This document shows, piece by piece, positions 43,509-52,728 of a stretch of DNA of 64,000 nucleotides; positions within the stretch are counted from its first letter, which is position 1; each line of letters starts with the position of its first letter. This DNA comes from Litorihabitans aurantiacus (GTDB taxonomy: Bacteria > Actinomycetota > Actinomycetes > Actinomycetales > Beutenbergiaceae): NCBI RefSeq assembly GCF_030161595.1, contig NZ_BSUM01000001.1, positions 372,001 to 436,000 on the forward strand, read 5' to 3'. The position numbers were made by a program, and so were the translations under genes. The notes beneath the pieces were generated by a model. The model had not been told where the DNA came from and searched no databases. It saw nothing but the letters and a program-made list of their open reading frames with translations.

Positions 43509-44756
43509 CTACGTACCTCGTCCAACGAGTCGTGGCGCCAACCGCGCCATGACGTCCCGCACCCCGCCGTCCCAGTCGTCGATCTCTCCGGCAGCCTTCT
43601 CGAACGCCGCCGTCGCGCCGTCGCGCAGGGACTCCGCCCGCTGCGCGAGGCGGTCGCCGTCGACCGCGACGGTGTCCCCGAGCCGTCGCCACGAGTCGCC
43701 GTCGACCTCGTCCAGGTCGTAGGTGCCGGACACGCTCATCGATCCGAGGCGCGGGTGACCCGGTCTGCGGGCGTACGCGAGCCCGGTCGCGACGTCGTAC
43801 AGCGGTGCCAGGCTGACGTCGCCGCCGTCCAGGACGACCGAGAAGTTGCGCGCGTGCGCATCGGGGGCCGCGATCACGACGTTGTAGATCACCCCGTCCA
43901 GGAAGGCCGCGACGCTCGCCTCCGCCTGCCGCGCCGTGGCTGCCGCCGCGCGGAGGAGGCCGACGACGGCGAGGACACCCGGTCCGCCGAGGCTCTCGTA
44001 CTTCTCCTCGACCCCGAGCGCCTGGCACAGGTCCTCCTGGTGCACGCGCCGGATCTCGCCGTCGTGCGCCACCCGGTCGAAGCGCTCCACGACGATCGCC
44101 CGCTCCGACCCGAAGTCGAGGTACCCGGTGCTCGCGGCGGCCAGGCCGAGCAGCGACGCGGCTCGCATGCTGAGGTGCTCGAGCAGCGCCTGGTGCCTCG
44201 CCGTCCGGACGCCCGGTTTGACGATGTGCGTACTCGGCAGACTGCCGCGCGGGTAGAACCAGCGACCCTCGCTCGACCGGAGCGTGAACTTCTGCTGGGT
44301 TCCACCCAGCGACCAGTGGTCCTCAGCCATCGTCCAGGACGCCTCGTCGCTCAGTCGCATCTGCGCGAGCCGGTGCTCGACGTCGCGCGCGGGTTCCAGA
44401 CTTCCGTCGCGCTGACGAACGCTCTCGATCGCGTCGGCGGGGGTGAGCTGGACGGCGCCCGCGCAGTCCAGACCTATGGCGGCCAGCAGGCTGAGCGGGT
44501 CGTGCGGATCGGCGCCGTGCTGCCTCGCGACGGCGGCAAGCGCCTGGCCGTTCTCCGGCAGCAGGCCCCACAGGTACCTGCTGACGACGGCGCCGGTGAA
44601 CCTGCCGACCTCGGGCGGCAGCGACAGGGACAGCGGCGTCGTGCCGGAACGCGCGGCATCCGCCAGGTACGTGAGTCGGAGCTCACCGCGGCGGACGCGC
44701 TCGACGTCGGCGACGTGCTCACCGTGCAGCAGCACTGCCAGGGCCCGGGCGCTCAT
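43509..44756 (-). CDS. hipA: HipA-type serine/threonine kinase toxin
   Basis: A 415-residue HipA. The N-terminal domain has the couple-hipA region (VRRGELRLTYLADAARSGTT, LSLSLPPEVGRF, VVSRYLWGLLPEN). The kinase core shows LGGTQQKFTLR (ATP loop), IVKPGV (Lys region), the catalytic DAHARNFSVVL (D-x-H-x-x-N) and LAPLYDVATGLAY (metal-binding Asp). All catalytic residues seem intact, so it is probably an active kinase that, like relatives, could phosphorylate a tRNA synthetase and halt growth. It overlaps hipB by 4 nt, in the usual order hipB-hipA. Confidence 0.92.
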   Translation of the reverse strand: MSARALAVLLHGEHVADVERVRRGELRLTYLADAARSGTTPLSLSLPPEVGRFTGAVVSRYLWGLLPENGQALAAVARQHGADPHDPLSLLAAIGLDCAGAVQLTPADAIESVRQRDGSLEPARDVEHRLAQMRLSDEASWTMAEDHWSLGGTQQKFTLRSSEGRWFYPRGSLPSTHIVKPGVRTARHQALLEHLSMRAASLLGLAAASTGYLDFGSERAIVVERFDRVAHDGEIRRVHQEDLCQALGVEEKYESLGGPGVLAVVGLLRAAAATARQAEASVAAFLDGVIYNVVIAAPDAHARNFSVVLDGGDVSLAPLYDVATGLAYARRPGHPRLGSMSVSGTYDLDEVDGDSWRRLGDTVAVDGDRLAQRAESLRDGATAAFEKAAGEIDDWDGGVRDVMARLAPRLVGRGT

Positions 44757-45001
44757 GGTTCGACCTGCCCCGCGTCCTCGATGGTGAGGGTGGCGTCGAG
44801 CGCATCAAGGACCTGCATCAGCCGCCCGACCTCGAGACGGTCGTTCTCGCCCCGCTCCGCCGTGATCAGCCACTGGCGCGAGACTCGCGCCCGCGCGGCC
44901 AGGTCCGCCTGCGTCAGGCCACGAGATCTGCGCAGCGCGATGAGGCTGCGCCCCAGCCGCATCGGGGAGCGCGCGTTGTACCGGTGGGCTTCGGTCGCCA
45001 T
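44753..45001 (-). CDS. hipB: HipB-type antitoxin
   Basis: An 82-residue XRE-type HTH protein: MRLGRSLIALRRSRGLTQAD, LAARARVSRQWLITAERG and LEVGRLMQVLDALDATLTI are the typical HipB opening, helix-turn-helix and dimerisation blocks. It neutralises HipA and represses the operon. The ATG at 45001 is chosen because upstream in-frame sequence is the operator array rather than protein. No leader remains between the first repeat (45005) and the ATG, so the mRNA is probably leaderless. Confidence 0.9.
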   Translation of the reverse strand: MATEAHRYNARSPMRLGRSLIALRRSRGLTQADLAARARVSRQWLITAERGENDRLEVGRLMQVLDALDATLTIEDAGQVEP

Positions 45002-45004
45002 GAA

Positions 45005-45082
45005 GTCAGCGTACGCCGACATCAGTCCCATGTCTGCGTACGTCGACATCGGCCCTGTGTCAGCGTACGCAGACCTCGGCTG
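45005..45082. repeat. Three 27-bp direct repeats forming the hipBA operator
   Basis: Units start at 45005, 45032 and 45059 (27-bp period), each beginning GTCAGCGTACG or GTCTGCGTACG and containing a palindromic core: GCGTACGC in units 1 and 3, and TACGTCGA-type in unit 2. They lie directly before the hipB start and cover the promoter. Several spaced palindromes are known for HipB-type repressors. Here, the regularity is exact enough to place three HipB dimers on about the same face of the DNA every 2.6 turns. Confidence 0.75.
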
Positions 45083-45115
45083 CGACGGGCTCACCCCCGG
45101 TCGGGGACAGAGACG

Positions 45116-45155
45116 GCGCCGCCCCCGCCGGTCCGAGGACCCGCGGGGGCGGCGC
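45116..45155 (-). terminator. Terminator of the giant secreted-protein gene
   Basis: GCGCCGCCCCCGC (45116-45128) pairs perfectly with 45143-45155; the 14-nt loop itself contains GGTCC/GGACC. It lies 22 nt past the leftward stop at 45177 and shields the hipBA promoter from read-through. Confidence 0.8.
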
Positions 45156-45176
45156 TTGGTGCTGGTGGTGCCGGCG

Positions 45177-48100
45177 TCAGATGTCGGTGTCACTGCCGAC
45201 GTTGCTGAAGCCCGCGTCGTCGTAGCGGTGCAGGAACGCCGCCATCGCGTCACGGTTGATCGGGTTCACGGGGCGGTAGATCGCCGTCCCGTCGTTCCCG
45301 ATCCAGCCGGTCGTGATGCCCTCCGAGGCCAGCCAGGTGATCTCCGTGTAGAACTGCGTGGCCGGGGTGATGTCCGTGAAGGGCGAGGTGCTCGGAGCGG
45401 TGAACTCCGGGCTGTCGGCCATCCGGTACAGGAACGCGGCCATCGCGTCACGGTTGATCGGCTCCAGCGGGCGGAAGGAGAACGTCCCGTCGCCGTTGGC
45501 CCATCCGGTCGAGATCCCCTCGGCGTGCAGCCAGGCGATCTCCTTGTAGAACTGGTTGTCCGTGCTCACGTCCGTGAACGGCGACGTGGTCGGCGCCGTG
45601 AACGCGGGGGAGTTGGACTGGCGGTAGAGGAACGCCGCCATGGCGTCACGCGCGATGGGCTGCAGCGGGCGGTACTCGCGTCCGTCAGCCGTCTCCCAAC
45701 CGGTCGAGATGCCGTTCTCGAACAGCCACTGGATGTCCTCGAAGAAGAGCATCCCCTCCGGCACGTCCAGGAAGTCTCCCGCGGCGTCGAACGTGAACGT
45801 CCAGCTGGACGTCGCACCCTCGGCGAGCACGAAGCCCTTCGTGGCACGCGCCGTGACGGTGACCTCGCCGGTGCCGGGGTAGGTCCCGGCGCGGACGACG
45901 GCGTCGCCCACGAGGTACTCCACGCCGCCCGAGCTCGGGACGGTGTAGGTGTCACCCGTCGTCCCGGCCACGTCGGTGGCCGTGACGGCGGCGGGGGTCA
46001 CCGGGTAGGCGACCGGCGTCGGGTTGGCCGCGCCGGCCTCGAGACCCGTGAGGTACTCGAAGCCCTCCCGCGCGAACTCCTCGTTCGCGGGCGAGCCGTC
46101 GTACTCCATCACGTACAGGTCGACGTCCTGCTCCACCGCCTCGGCCAGGATCTCCTGGAGCGGCACGTCACCCTCGCCGAGGTTGACGAACGTCGGACGC
46201 GGCTGGGTCACCAGACCCGTGGCGTCCTTGATGTGCAGCAGGTCGATCCGGTCGCCGTGCTCCGCGAGGAGCTCGACGACGTCCACACCCGCGTGCGCGG
46301 CCCACGCGACGTCCACCTCGAACGTCACGAGCTCGGGGTCGGTCTCGGCCACGAGGATCTCCCAGGCCGACGTCATCTCGCCCTCGTACTCGTACATCGT
46401 GGTGAACTCGCCGGCGTGGTTGTGACCGAAGAACTTCCCGGTCCCGTTCGCCACGGACAGCGCACCCAGGCGGTCCATCGTGTCCGCCGTCGCCAGCGTG
46501 TTCTCCAGCGAGGTGATGCCGGGGGCCGCGAAGCCGCCCGAACCCACGTACCGCTGACCCAGCGTCTTCACGTACGCCAGCGTCTCGGCGAACGTGCCCT
46601 CGGCCACGTTGTAGTGCGACGACGGCACGTTCAGCCCGTACGTGTCGGTCAGGGCCCGGAAGTCCTGCGCCGAGAAGCCACGCACGGTCCCGCCGAAGGG
46701 CTCGATGTTCTCGAACCCGATCGTCGAGAGGCGGTCCATGACCGGCACGAGACCGTCCTGGTTGACCCAGTTCGTCAGCGCGAACATCTGCATCGAGACC
46801 TGCTCGGCAGGGATCTCGACCATCTCCGGCTCGGGCTCGCCGTCGGTGAACGTGAACGTCCAGGTCGACGTCGAACCCTCGGCGAGCACGAAGCCCTTGG
46901 TCGCCCGGCCCGTGACGGTGACCGTCCCGGTGCCGGGGTAGGTGCCGGCGCGGACGACGGCGTCGTTCACCAGGTACTCCACGCCGCCCGAGGCCGGGAC
47001 GGTGTAGGTGTCGGCGGCCGTGCCCGGCTCGTCGGTGAACGTGACCGCCGCGGCGGTCACCGGGTAGGCGACCGGCGTCGGGTTCGCCTCGCCGGCCTCG
47101 AGACCGGTGAGGTACTCGAAGCCCTCCCGCGCGAACTCCTCGTTCGCCGGCGAGCCGTCGTACTCCATCACGTAGAGGTCGACGCCCACCTCCTGCGCCT
47201 TGGCGAGGATGGCCTGGAGCGGGACGTCGCCCTCACCCAGGTTCACGAACGTCGGGCGCGGGTTGGTCGGGGTGATCCCGAGGTTGGTCGCGTCCTTGAC
47301 GTGGATCAGGTCGATCCGGTCGCCGTACTCCTCCAGGAGGGCCACGACGTCGACCCCGGCGTGCGCGGCCCAGGCCACGTCGACCTGGAACGTCACGAGC
47401 TCCGGGTCGGTGTTGCGCACCAGGATCTCCCAGGCCGACAGGGCCTCGTCGGCGTGGTCGCCGGCCGGGTAGATCGTGGTGAACTCCGTCGCGTGGTTGT
47501 GACCGAAGAACTTCCCGGTCCCGTTCGCCACGGACAGCGCGCCGAGACGGTTCATCGTCTCGGCGGTCGCGAGCGTGTTCTCCAGGCTGGAGATGCCGGG
47601 CGATGCGAAGCCGCCCGAGCCCACGTAGCGCTGACCGAGCGTCTTCACGTACGCGAGCGTGTCCGCGAAGGTCGCCTCGTTCACGTTGTAGTGCGACGAC
47701 GGCACGTTCAGCCCGTAGGTGTCGGTGAGGGCCCGGAAGTCCTGCGCCGAGAAGCCGCGCATCGTGTTGCCGAAGGGTTCGATGTTCTCGAACCCGATGG
47801 TGGACAGGCGGTCCATGACCGGCAAGAGTCCGTCCTGGTTCACCCAGTTCGACAGCGCGAACATCTGGATCGAGACCTGCTCGGCCGGGATCTCGACGGG
47901 GTCGACCGGCTCGGGCTCCACCGGCGGGAGGGCGGTCACGCCGGCCCCGTCGACGGTCCACGAGTCCAGCTGGAGACCCGCCGATCCGGTCACGACGAGC
48001 GCGCCGGTACCGGTCGGGAAGGCGATCGCCTCGCCGTCGACGCCCGTGAGGGCGACGTCGGACCAGCCGGCGGCGGAGTCGACGGTCGCCGTCGCGAACG

Positions 48101-50530
48101 GGGCGGCGTCGGCCGTACCCCAGCGCAGCTCGACCGTGCCCGTGCCCTGGGCGCGGGCCGTGACGCCGTCGATGTTGACGAAGTTCACCGTGTCGTAGGT
48201 GAGCTGACCGCCCTCACCGAAGACGACCTTCTGGAAGGCCTGCGCGCCGCTGTCGGCCACGCGCTCCGCACCCGCGAGGGAGTTGGAGTGCTCGGCCTGC
48301 TGGTCGCGCGTGTTGACGATCGAGGAGACCTCGCTCGTCGCGGCGGCGGCGTTGGGGGAGCCGGCGTCCGTGTAGCGGGCGACGATGACGCCGTACAGCT
48401 TTTCGGTCTCACCGTGCTCGACGGCGTCGGCCGGGGTGGTGAGGCCGCCCTCGCAGGAGCGCGAGATGCTCTGCAGCGGGTGGGCGTGGCTGTCGTGGCC
48501 CAGACCGAAGGTCCAGTTGAGCCGGTTGCAGGCGATCACGTCGCCGTCCTCGGCGTCCGTGGCGGAGAACTTGTAGGGCAGCACGTCGCCCCACGTGAAG
48601 AAACCGCCGTCGGCCGGGTACTCCCGGGTCAGGACCGGTGCCTCGTTGCCGACCGTGACCACGATGCTCGTGACCCCGGTCTTGCCCTCGGGGTCCGTGA
48701 CCCGGAGGCTGACGGTGTACCGGCCGGTCGCCGCGAACGTGTGCTGCGCGGTGGCGGTGGTGGCGTCGGTCTGGGTGTCGCCGTCGAAGTCCCACGCGTA
48801 GGTCAGCTCGCCGCCCTCGGGGTCGGAGGAACCCGTCCCGTCGAACGTGATGGTCGCCGGAGCGGTGGCCGAGGAGGTCGGGTCCGCCGTCGCGAGGGCG
48901 ATGGGAGCCTTGTTGCCCGGCGCGTACTCGATGCGGTAGAGGCCCGCCTCGGGGTTCTGGCGGAAGAAGCCCTTGCCGTAGTCGAGCACGTACATCGCGC
49001 CGTCGGGGCCGATCTCCATGTCGATCGGGCCGGACCAGCGGGGCTGGCGGGCCGTCTCGAGCGCCTCGTTGGGCATGAAGTTCTCGAGCTTCTCCACGGG
49101 GCCGTCCCAGTTGCTGCCCTCGGGGGTGCCGAGGCCCTCCATGCTGATCGCGGCGACGTAGTCCTGGCTGTACTCGTAGAAGAACGCCTTGCCGTCCCAG
49201 TACTCGGGGAGCTGGCCGGGGTTCTCGATCGTCTCGTCGTAGTGGAAGATCGGTCCGCCCATCGGGCCCTGGCCGCCGCTCGGGGAGAAGGTCACGAGCT
49301 CGTCGAAGGGCTGGTCGCCGGGGTTGTCGCCGTAGTAGAGCTGCGGCGCGGTGGCCGGGGGAGCGTCTCGAGACCGGTGTTCCAGCGCGAGTCGTTGATC
49401 GCACCCGCCTCGCAGTCGAAGAACGCACCGCCCGTCGCCGTCGCGAAGTCCCAGTTGTTGTAGTTCGCGTTCGGACCGTGGCAGTAGGGCCAGCCGCCGA
49501 ACAGCGACTCCGTGGTGGACTGCCACTCGACGTAGCCCATCGGGCCGCGCTCGGCGCTCGCGACGCCGGAGTCCGGCCCGTAGTCGCCCCAGGTCACGGC
49601 GCCCGACTCGGGGTCGACCGCCATGCGGAAGGGGTTGCGCAGACCGGTGGCGAAGATCTCGGGCCGGGTGTTCTCGGTCCCGGGCTCCCAGAGGTTGCCC
49701 TCGGGGATCGTGTAGGTGCCGTCCTCGGCGACCGTGATGCGCAGGATCGATCCGCGCAGGTCGTTGCTGTTGCCGGCGCTGCGGCGCGCGTCGAGGCCGG
49801 GGTTCATGCCGGGGGCGTCGTTGTTCGGCGCGAAGCCGTTCGCGCCGGGGGTGCTGGCCGGGGTGTTGTCACCGGTGGAGACCAGGACGTTGCCGTCGAG
49901 GTCGAAGTCGATGTCGCCGCCGACGTGGCAGCACTGCCCGCGCTCGACGCCGACCTTGAGGATGACCTGCTCGCTCGCCATGTCGAGCGTGCGCGCCTCG
50001 AAGTCCCACTTCACGCGCGTGAGCTGGTTGTAGCCCTTCCACTGGTCCCAGTAGGTGGCCTCGTCCTCACCCGCGGGCAGGGTCGTGGGGGCCGAGCCCT
50101 GGGGCGTCGAGGTCGGGTAGCCCTCCTCGTCCATCACGGCGGGCGCGTAGTAGAGGTAGACCCACCCGTTGTCCTCGAAGTCGGGGTCGAGCGCGAGGTT
50201 CTGCAGCCCGTCCTCCGAGTTCGCGTAGACGGGGACCCGCGCGACCACGTTCACGACGCCCGTCTCGGGGTCGGTGTGACGGATGCTCCCGTCGCGGGCG
50301 GTGGTCAGGACCGTCAGGTCGGGCATGACCTTCAGCCCGATCGGCTCGCCGACGTTCTTGGTCAGCGTGACGCGGTCGTAGTTGGCCCAGTCCAGGGCCT
50401 CCTCGTCGGCCACGACGGCGCCGGGCGCCTCGTGGTCGTGCCCCGGGTGTGCCAGGGCGGCCGAGGGCGGCAGCAGCAGCGCTGCCGCCGTGACAGCGAG
50501 CACGCCGGCCCGCAGTCTCATTCTCTTCAC
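45177..50530 (-). CDS. Giant secreted sugar dehydrogenase-like/TIM barrel/SLH multidomain protein, frame broken once
   Basis: About 1784 residues when repaired. Order: signal peptide (1-27); PQQ-type sugar dehydrogenase-like propeller (about 45-560) with QCCHVGGDIDFDLDGNVLV, STGDNTPAS and FATGLRNPFRMAVDPESG; PKD domain (FDGTGSSDPEGGELTYAWDF); a carbohydrate-binding-like region (LQLDSWTVDGAG); two sugar-isomerase-type TIM barrels (AP-endonuclease-2 fold), each with putative metal ligands in FENIEPFG, QVDVAWAAHAG or EVDVAWAAHAG, HVKD/HIKD and VMEYDG; each barrel is followed by a beta domain (GTYPGTGTVTV, GFVLAEG); finally three SLH-like modules (GISTGW, RDAMAAFLYR). The frame changes at the GGGGG run 49357-49361; one base gives LETLPPATAPQLYYGDN. 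Likely anchored to the cell surface and acting on sugars. Confidence 0.85.
45785..47905 (-). repeat. Two tandem copies, about 1.05 kb each, encoding the TIM barrel plus beta domain
   Basis: Copy 1 spans about 47905-46830 and copy 2 about 46822-45785. Both begin with VEIPAEQVS and share long identical protein stretches, for example DRLSTIGFENIEPFG, FRALTDTYGLNVPSSHYNV and MEYDGSPANEEFAREGFE. Differences are scattered (SNW/TNW, NTMRG/GTVRG, AWEILVRNT/AWEILVAET) plus a few residues of length change in the YPAGDHADEAL/YEYEGEM loop. A recent in-gene duplication or ongoing gene conversion is likely, and it is a risk point for assembly. Confidence 0.85.
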
Positions 50531-50955
50531 GGTGCACTTCTTTCGTCGTCGAACGATGTGCGGAATGCCGGTGCCGGCATCCGGTGGAGCCGTGCGTTCC
50601 TCCTCGTGGGCGAAGGGCGGCCGAGGCCGCGAGGGTGGGCGGGGGAGAGAGCTGGGGCGAGGGAGCCTGACCGGACTCCCTCGCCCCAGGTCACTCGATC
50701 GACCGACGACCGCGCGCGTGTGCGGGCGCGGCCGCTCCGGGGCGGAAACGAGGGTGATCCTGCTGAGCCGGCGGCGGTGCCGGCGGGTCGTCGATGACCA
50801 TGCGCTGAAGTTAGGGCGTCGTTTAGTCGGCTGTCAACAGAAGTCCGCAAACTGGTTGTCGGAACCGGCGCGAGAGTCGACATGGCTGCGATCGGAGGCG
50901 TCATAGTCGTCACAGGGCAGATGGGTGCTCTGATCGCCTACCCTGGTGCCCTCGA
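50531..50955. promoter_or_regulatory. 425-bp promoter region of the giant gene
   Basis: No gene that I can support. A near-perfect palindrome, ATGCCGG-TG-CCGGCAT at 50565-50580, lies 35 nt upstream of the giant gene start and may be its operator. The left half also carries the hairpin at 50652-50689. The right part (50800-50940) is more AT-rich and shows no clear signal. Confidence 0.5.
50652..50689 (-). terminator. Hairpin with loop CCTGACCGGA
   Basis: CTGGGGCGAGGGAG (50652-50665) pairs perfectly with 50676-50689 across the loop CCTGACCGGA. It lies downstream of the leftward LysE gene and upstream of the giant gene, so it most likely ends LysE transcription. The loop is identical to that of the terminator at 10500-10527. 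Confidence 0.7.
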
Positions 50956-51603
50956 TCATGTGCGCAGCAGGACGTAGCCACCGAGGCCGAGCAGGGCGGT
51001 GCCGGCCACGGCCTCGGTGCGGCGAGCGAAGGCGGGCGACCGCAGCAGTCCTGCTGCGCGTCCGAGGAGCGTCAGCACGATCGTGTACCAGAGCAGGCAG
51101 ATCAGCCAGAACCCGGCGGCCATGACGATGTGCTGCACGACGGGTGGCAGTGGCGAGAAGTCGAACTGGGGAAACAGCGACAGGTAGAACGCCGCAACCT
51201 TGGGGTTCAGCAGGTTGCACAGGAGGCCCTGTCGGAAGCTGGTCCATCGCGTGGGCTGTGATCCGCTCGCCTCCTTCGCCGGGTGCACCGCCTGGCCGTC
51301 GGCCGGCTGGCGGCGTAGGTGACGGTAGGACCGCCACGCCTGGACGCCCAGGAAGACCAGGTAGAGACCTCCTGCCACCCGGACGACATCGAAGACCGCC
51401 GGGAAGGTCGCCAGGAGCCCGGTGATGCCGACGGCTGCCGCGGTCGCCAAGACCGCCAGCGCGGTCATGATCCCCGCCACGGTCCACAGCGCACCGGCCC
51501 CACCGGCGCGAACGTTGTTGCGCAGGACGAGCATCAGGTCGGGTCCAGGGACCACGACCACCACGAGGCACGCTGTTGCGAACGCCAGGAGCTGATGGTT
51601 CAT
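50956..51603 (-). CDS. LysE/RhtB family amino-acid exporter
   Basis: A 215-residue membrane protein with five to six spans. The opening LLAFATACLVVVVVPGPDLMLVLRNNVRAG carries the P-G-P motif typical of LysE/RhtB exporters; LCNLLNPKVAAFYLSLFPQF is the second family signature. The loop between spans is long (about 25 residues after WRSYRHLRR). ATG at 51603 follows GGAGG by five bases; longer in-frame extension upstream is not protein-like. It is divergent from an Lrp regulator, the same layout as exporter/regulator pairs for amino-acid efflux. Confidence 0.9.
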   Translation of the reverse strand: MNHQLLAFATACLVVVVVPGPDLMLVLRNNVRAGGAGALWTVAGIMTALAVLATAAAVGITGLLATFPAVFDVVRVAGGLYLVFLGVQAWRSYRHLRRQPADGQAVHPAKEASGSQPTRWTSFRQGLLCNLLNPKVAAFYLSLFPQFDFSPLPPVVQHIVMAAGFWLICLLWYTIVLTLLGRAAGLLRSPAFARRTEAVAGTALLGLGGYVLLRT

Positions 51604-51764
51604 CGTGCCTCCAGGCGCGCGCCGCGGACGGGGGTGGGCGCACGGTTGGGAGGGCAGCCTGGAGGCGCGGCTGCAACCGCCCTGCGTAGTTTCGGACCCA
51701 TACTGAAACGATATGTCAGGACTGACGCTACATGGATGCGTTATAGCCCTGTAGGCTGGGTGTG
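51604..51764. promoter_or_regulatory. Divergent LysE/Lrp promoter region
   Basis: 161 bp between divergent starts, with an AT-richer core at about 51690-51750 (ACTGAAACGATATGTCAG, TGCGTTATAGCC). TATAGC at about 51741 could be the -10 of the Lrp gene, whose message would have a very short leader. An operator for the adjacent Lrp protein is expected here, but I see no perfect palindrome. Confidence 0.45.
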
Positions 51765-52235
51765 ATGAGCAACGAAATTGCGTTAGACCGGACTGACCGC
51801 GCAATCATTGCCGAGCTGGTGCTCGACGGCCGTCTGACCAACGTCGAACTCGCGAGCAAGGTGGGGCTGACGCCTGCTCCCTGCCTGCGACGGTTGCGAC
51901 GGCTGGAGGAGGAGGGCGTCATCACCGGCTATCGGGCGACACTCGCTCCTCGGGCCGTGGGGCGGGCCTTCTGCGTGTACGTCTCGGTCCAGATCGCGGT
52001 CAGGAGCAACGAGGTCGTCCAGGAGTTCGAGCGAACGGTCGCGTCGTATGCCGAGGTCACCGAGCTGCGCCGGGTGTACGGGGAGCTGGACTATCTCATG
52101 CGAGTGGACGTCGCCGACAGCGACGCCTACGAGCGGTTCCTGACCACGCGGATGAATCCTCTACCTGCGGTGCGTCGTATGGTCTCCCACCCCACGATGA
52201 AGACGATCAAGACCAGCGACCAGAGACCCGCCTGA
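51765..52235 (+). CDS. Lrp/AsnC family regulator
   Basis: A 156-residue regulator of the classic Lrp length. N-terminal HTH: LDRTDRAIIAELVLDGRLTN, VELASKVGLTPAPCLRRLRR (the APCL/SPCL helix is typical of Lrp proper). RAM domain: VYVSVQIAVRSNEV, ELRRVYGELDYLMRVDVAD. ATG at 51765 is preferred over the overlapping GTG at 51762. It probably activates or represses the divergent LysE exporter according to intracellular amino-acid level. Confidence 0.92.
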   Translation: MSNEIALDRTDRAIIAELVLDGRLTNVELASKVGLTPAPCLRRLRRLEEEGVITGYRATLAPRAVGRAFCVYVSVQIAVRSNEVVQEFERTVASYAEVTELRRVYGELDYLMRVDVADSDAYERFLTTRMNPLPAVRRMVSHPTMKTIKTSDQRPA

Positions 52236-52728
52236 CCATCTCACAGGTGCGCTTCCCTCAGCACTCCTACCCGAGGCTCGCCGACGCCCGGAGACGAGTG
52301 AGCGCGACGGCTGACGCTCGAGGTCCCTCGGGCAGGGGGTGCAGGAGTGCGGCGAGACGCCGCTCGTACCGTGGCGTGCCGGGGCTCTGTCCCGGGCCCG
52401 GACGATGTTCGGGGCCAATCTCCCCAGCCGCCGGTGCAACCGGTTACGGTCGATTTCTATGTCACGAAGTTGTAACGACGCCCGGCGGTGTCGGCATCGA
52501 CCGGGTCGTCTCGGGTGCGACCACTCCCGGGGTGAGGGGGCGCGAGAACGCGGCGGTTCGCAGGGTTCCCGGCCGTCTCCGCCTCCGTTTCCGGCGGCGG
52601 CCATGCTCGTCTCCCCTCAGTCCTGGCTGGTCTGGCCGGCCGACCCCGACTGGAAGGACGCCATGGTTGCGTCGGGGCGGGTGGTGATCGACGCCGAGTC
52701 CGACGGCGGCCCCGTCGTCGGGTGACCC
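52236..52728. other. Convergent intergenic region without clear gene
   Basis: 493 bp between the Lrp gene and the leftward GT2-GtrA gene. A 40-codon frame at 52603-52725 (starting MLVSPQSWLVWPADPDWKD) has a protein-like composition but no ribosome site, and could be a remnant or a small protein. The rest shows no recognisable hairpin, repeat or gene. Confidence 0.4.

Noticed and set aside
43755-49463. Very long antisense open frame (about 1900 codons) opposite hipA, hipB and the giant gene
   Set aside because: It is an Arg/Val/Gly/His-rich mirror of high-GC codon bias and crosses operators and a terminator; the opposite strand carries recognisable domains.
52603-52725. 40-codon frame starting MLVSPQSWLVWPADPDWKD
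   Set aside because: Protein-like composition but no ribosome site and no recognisable family; cannot be told from a remnant.
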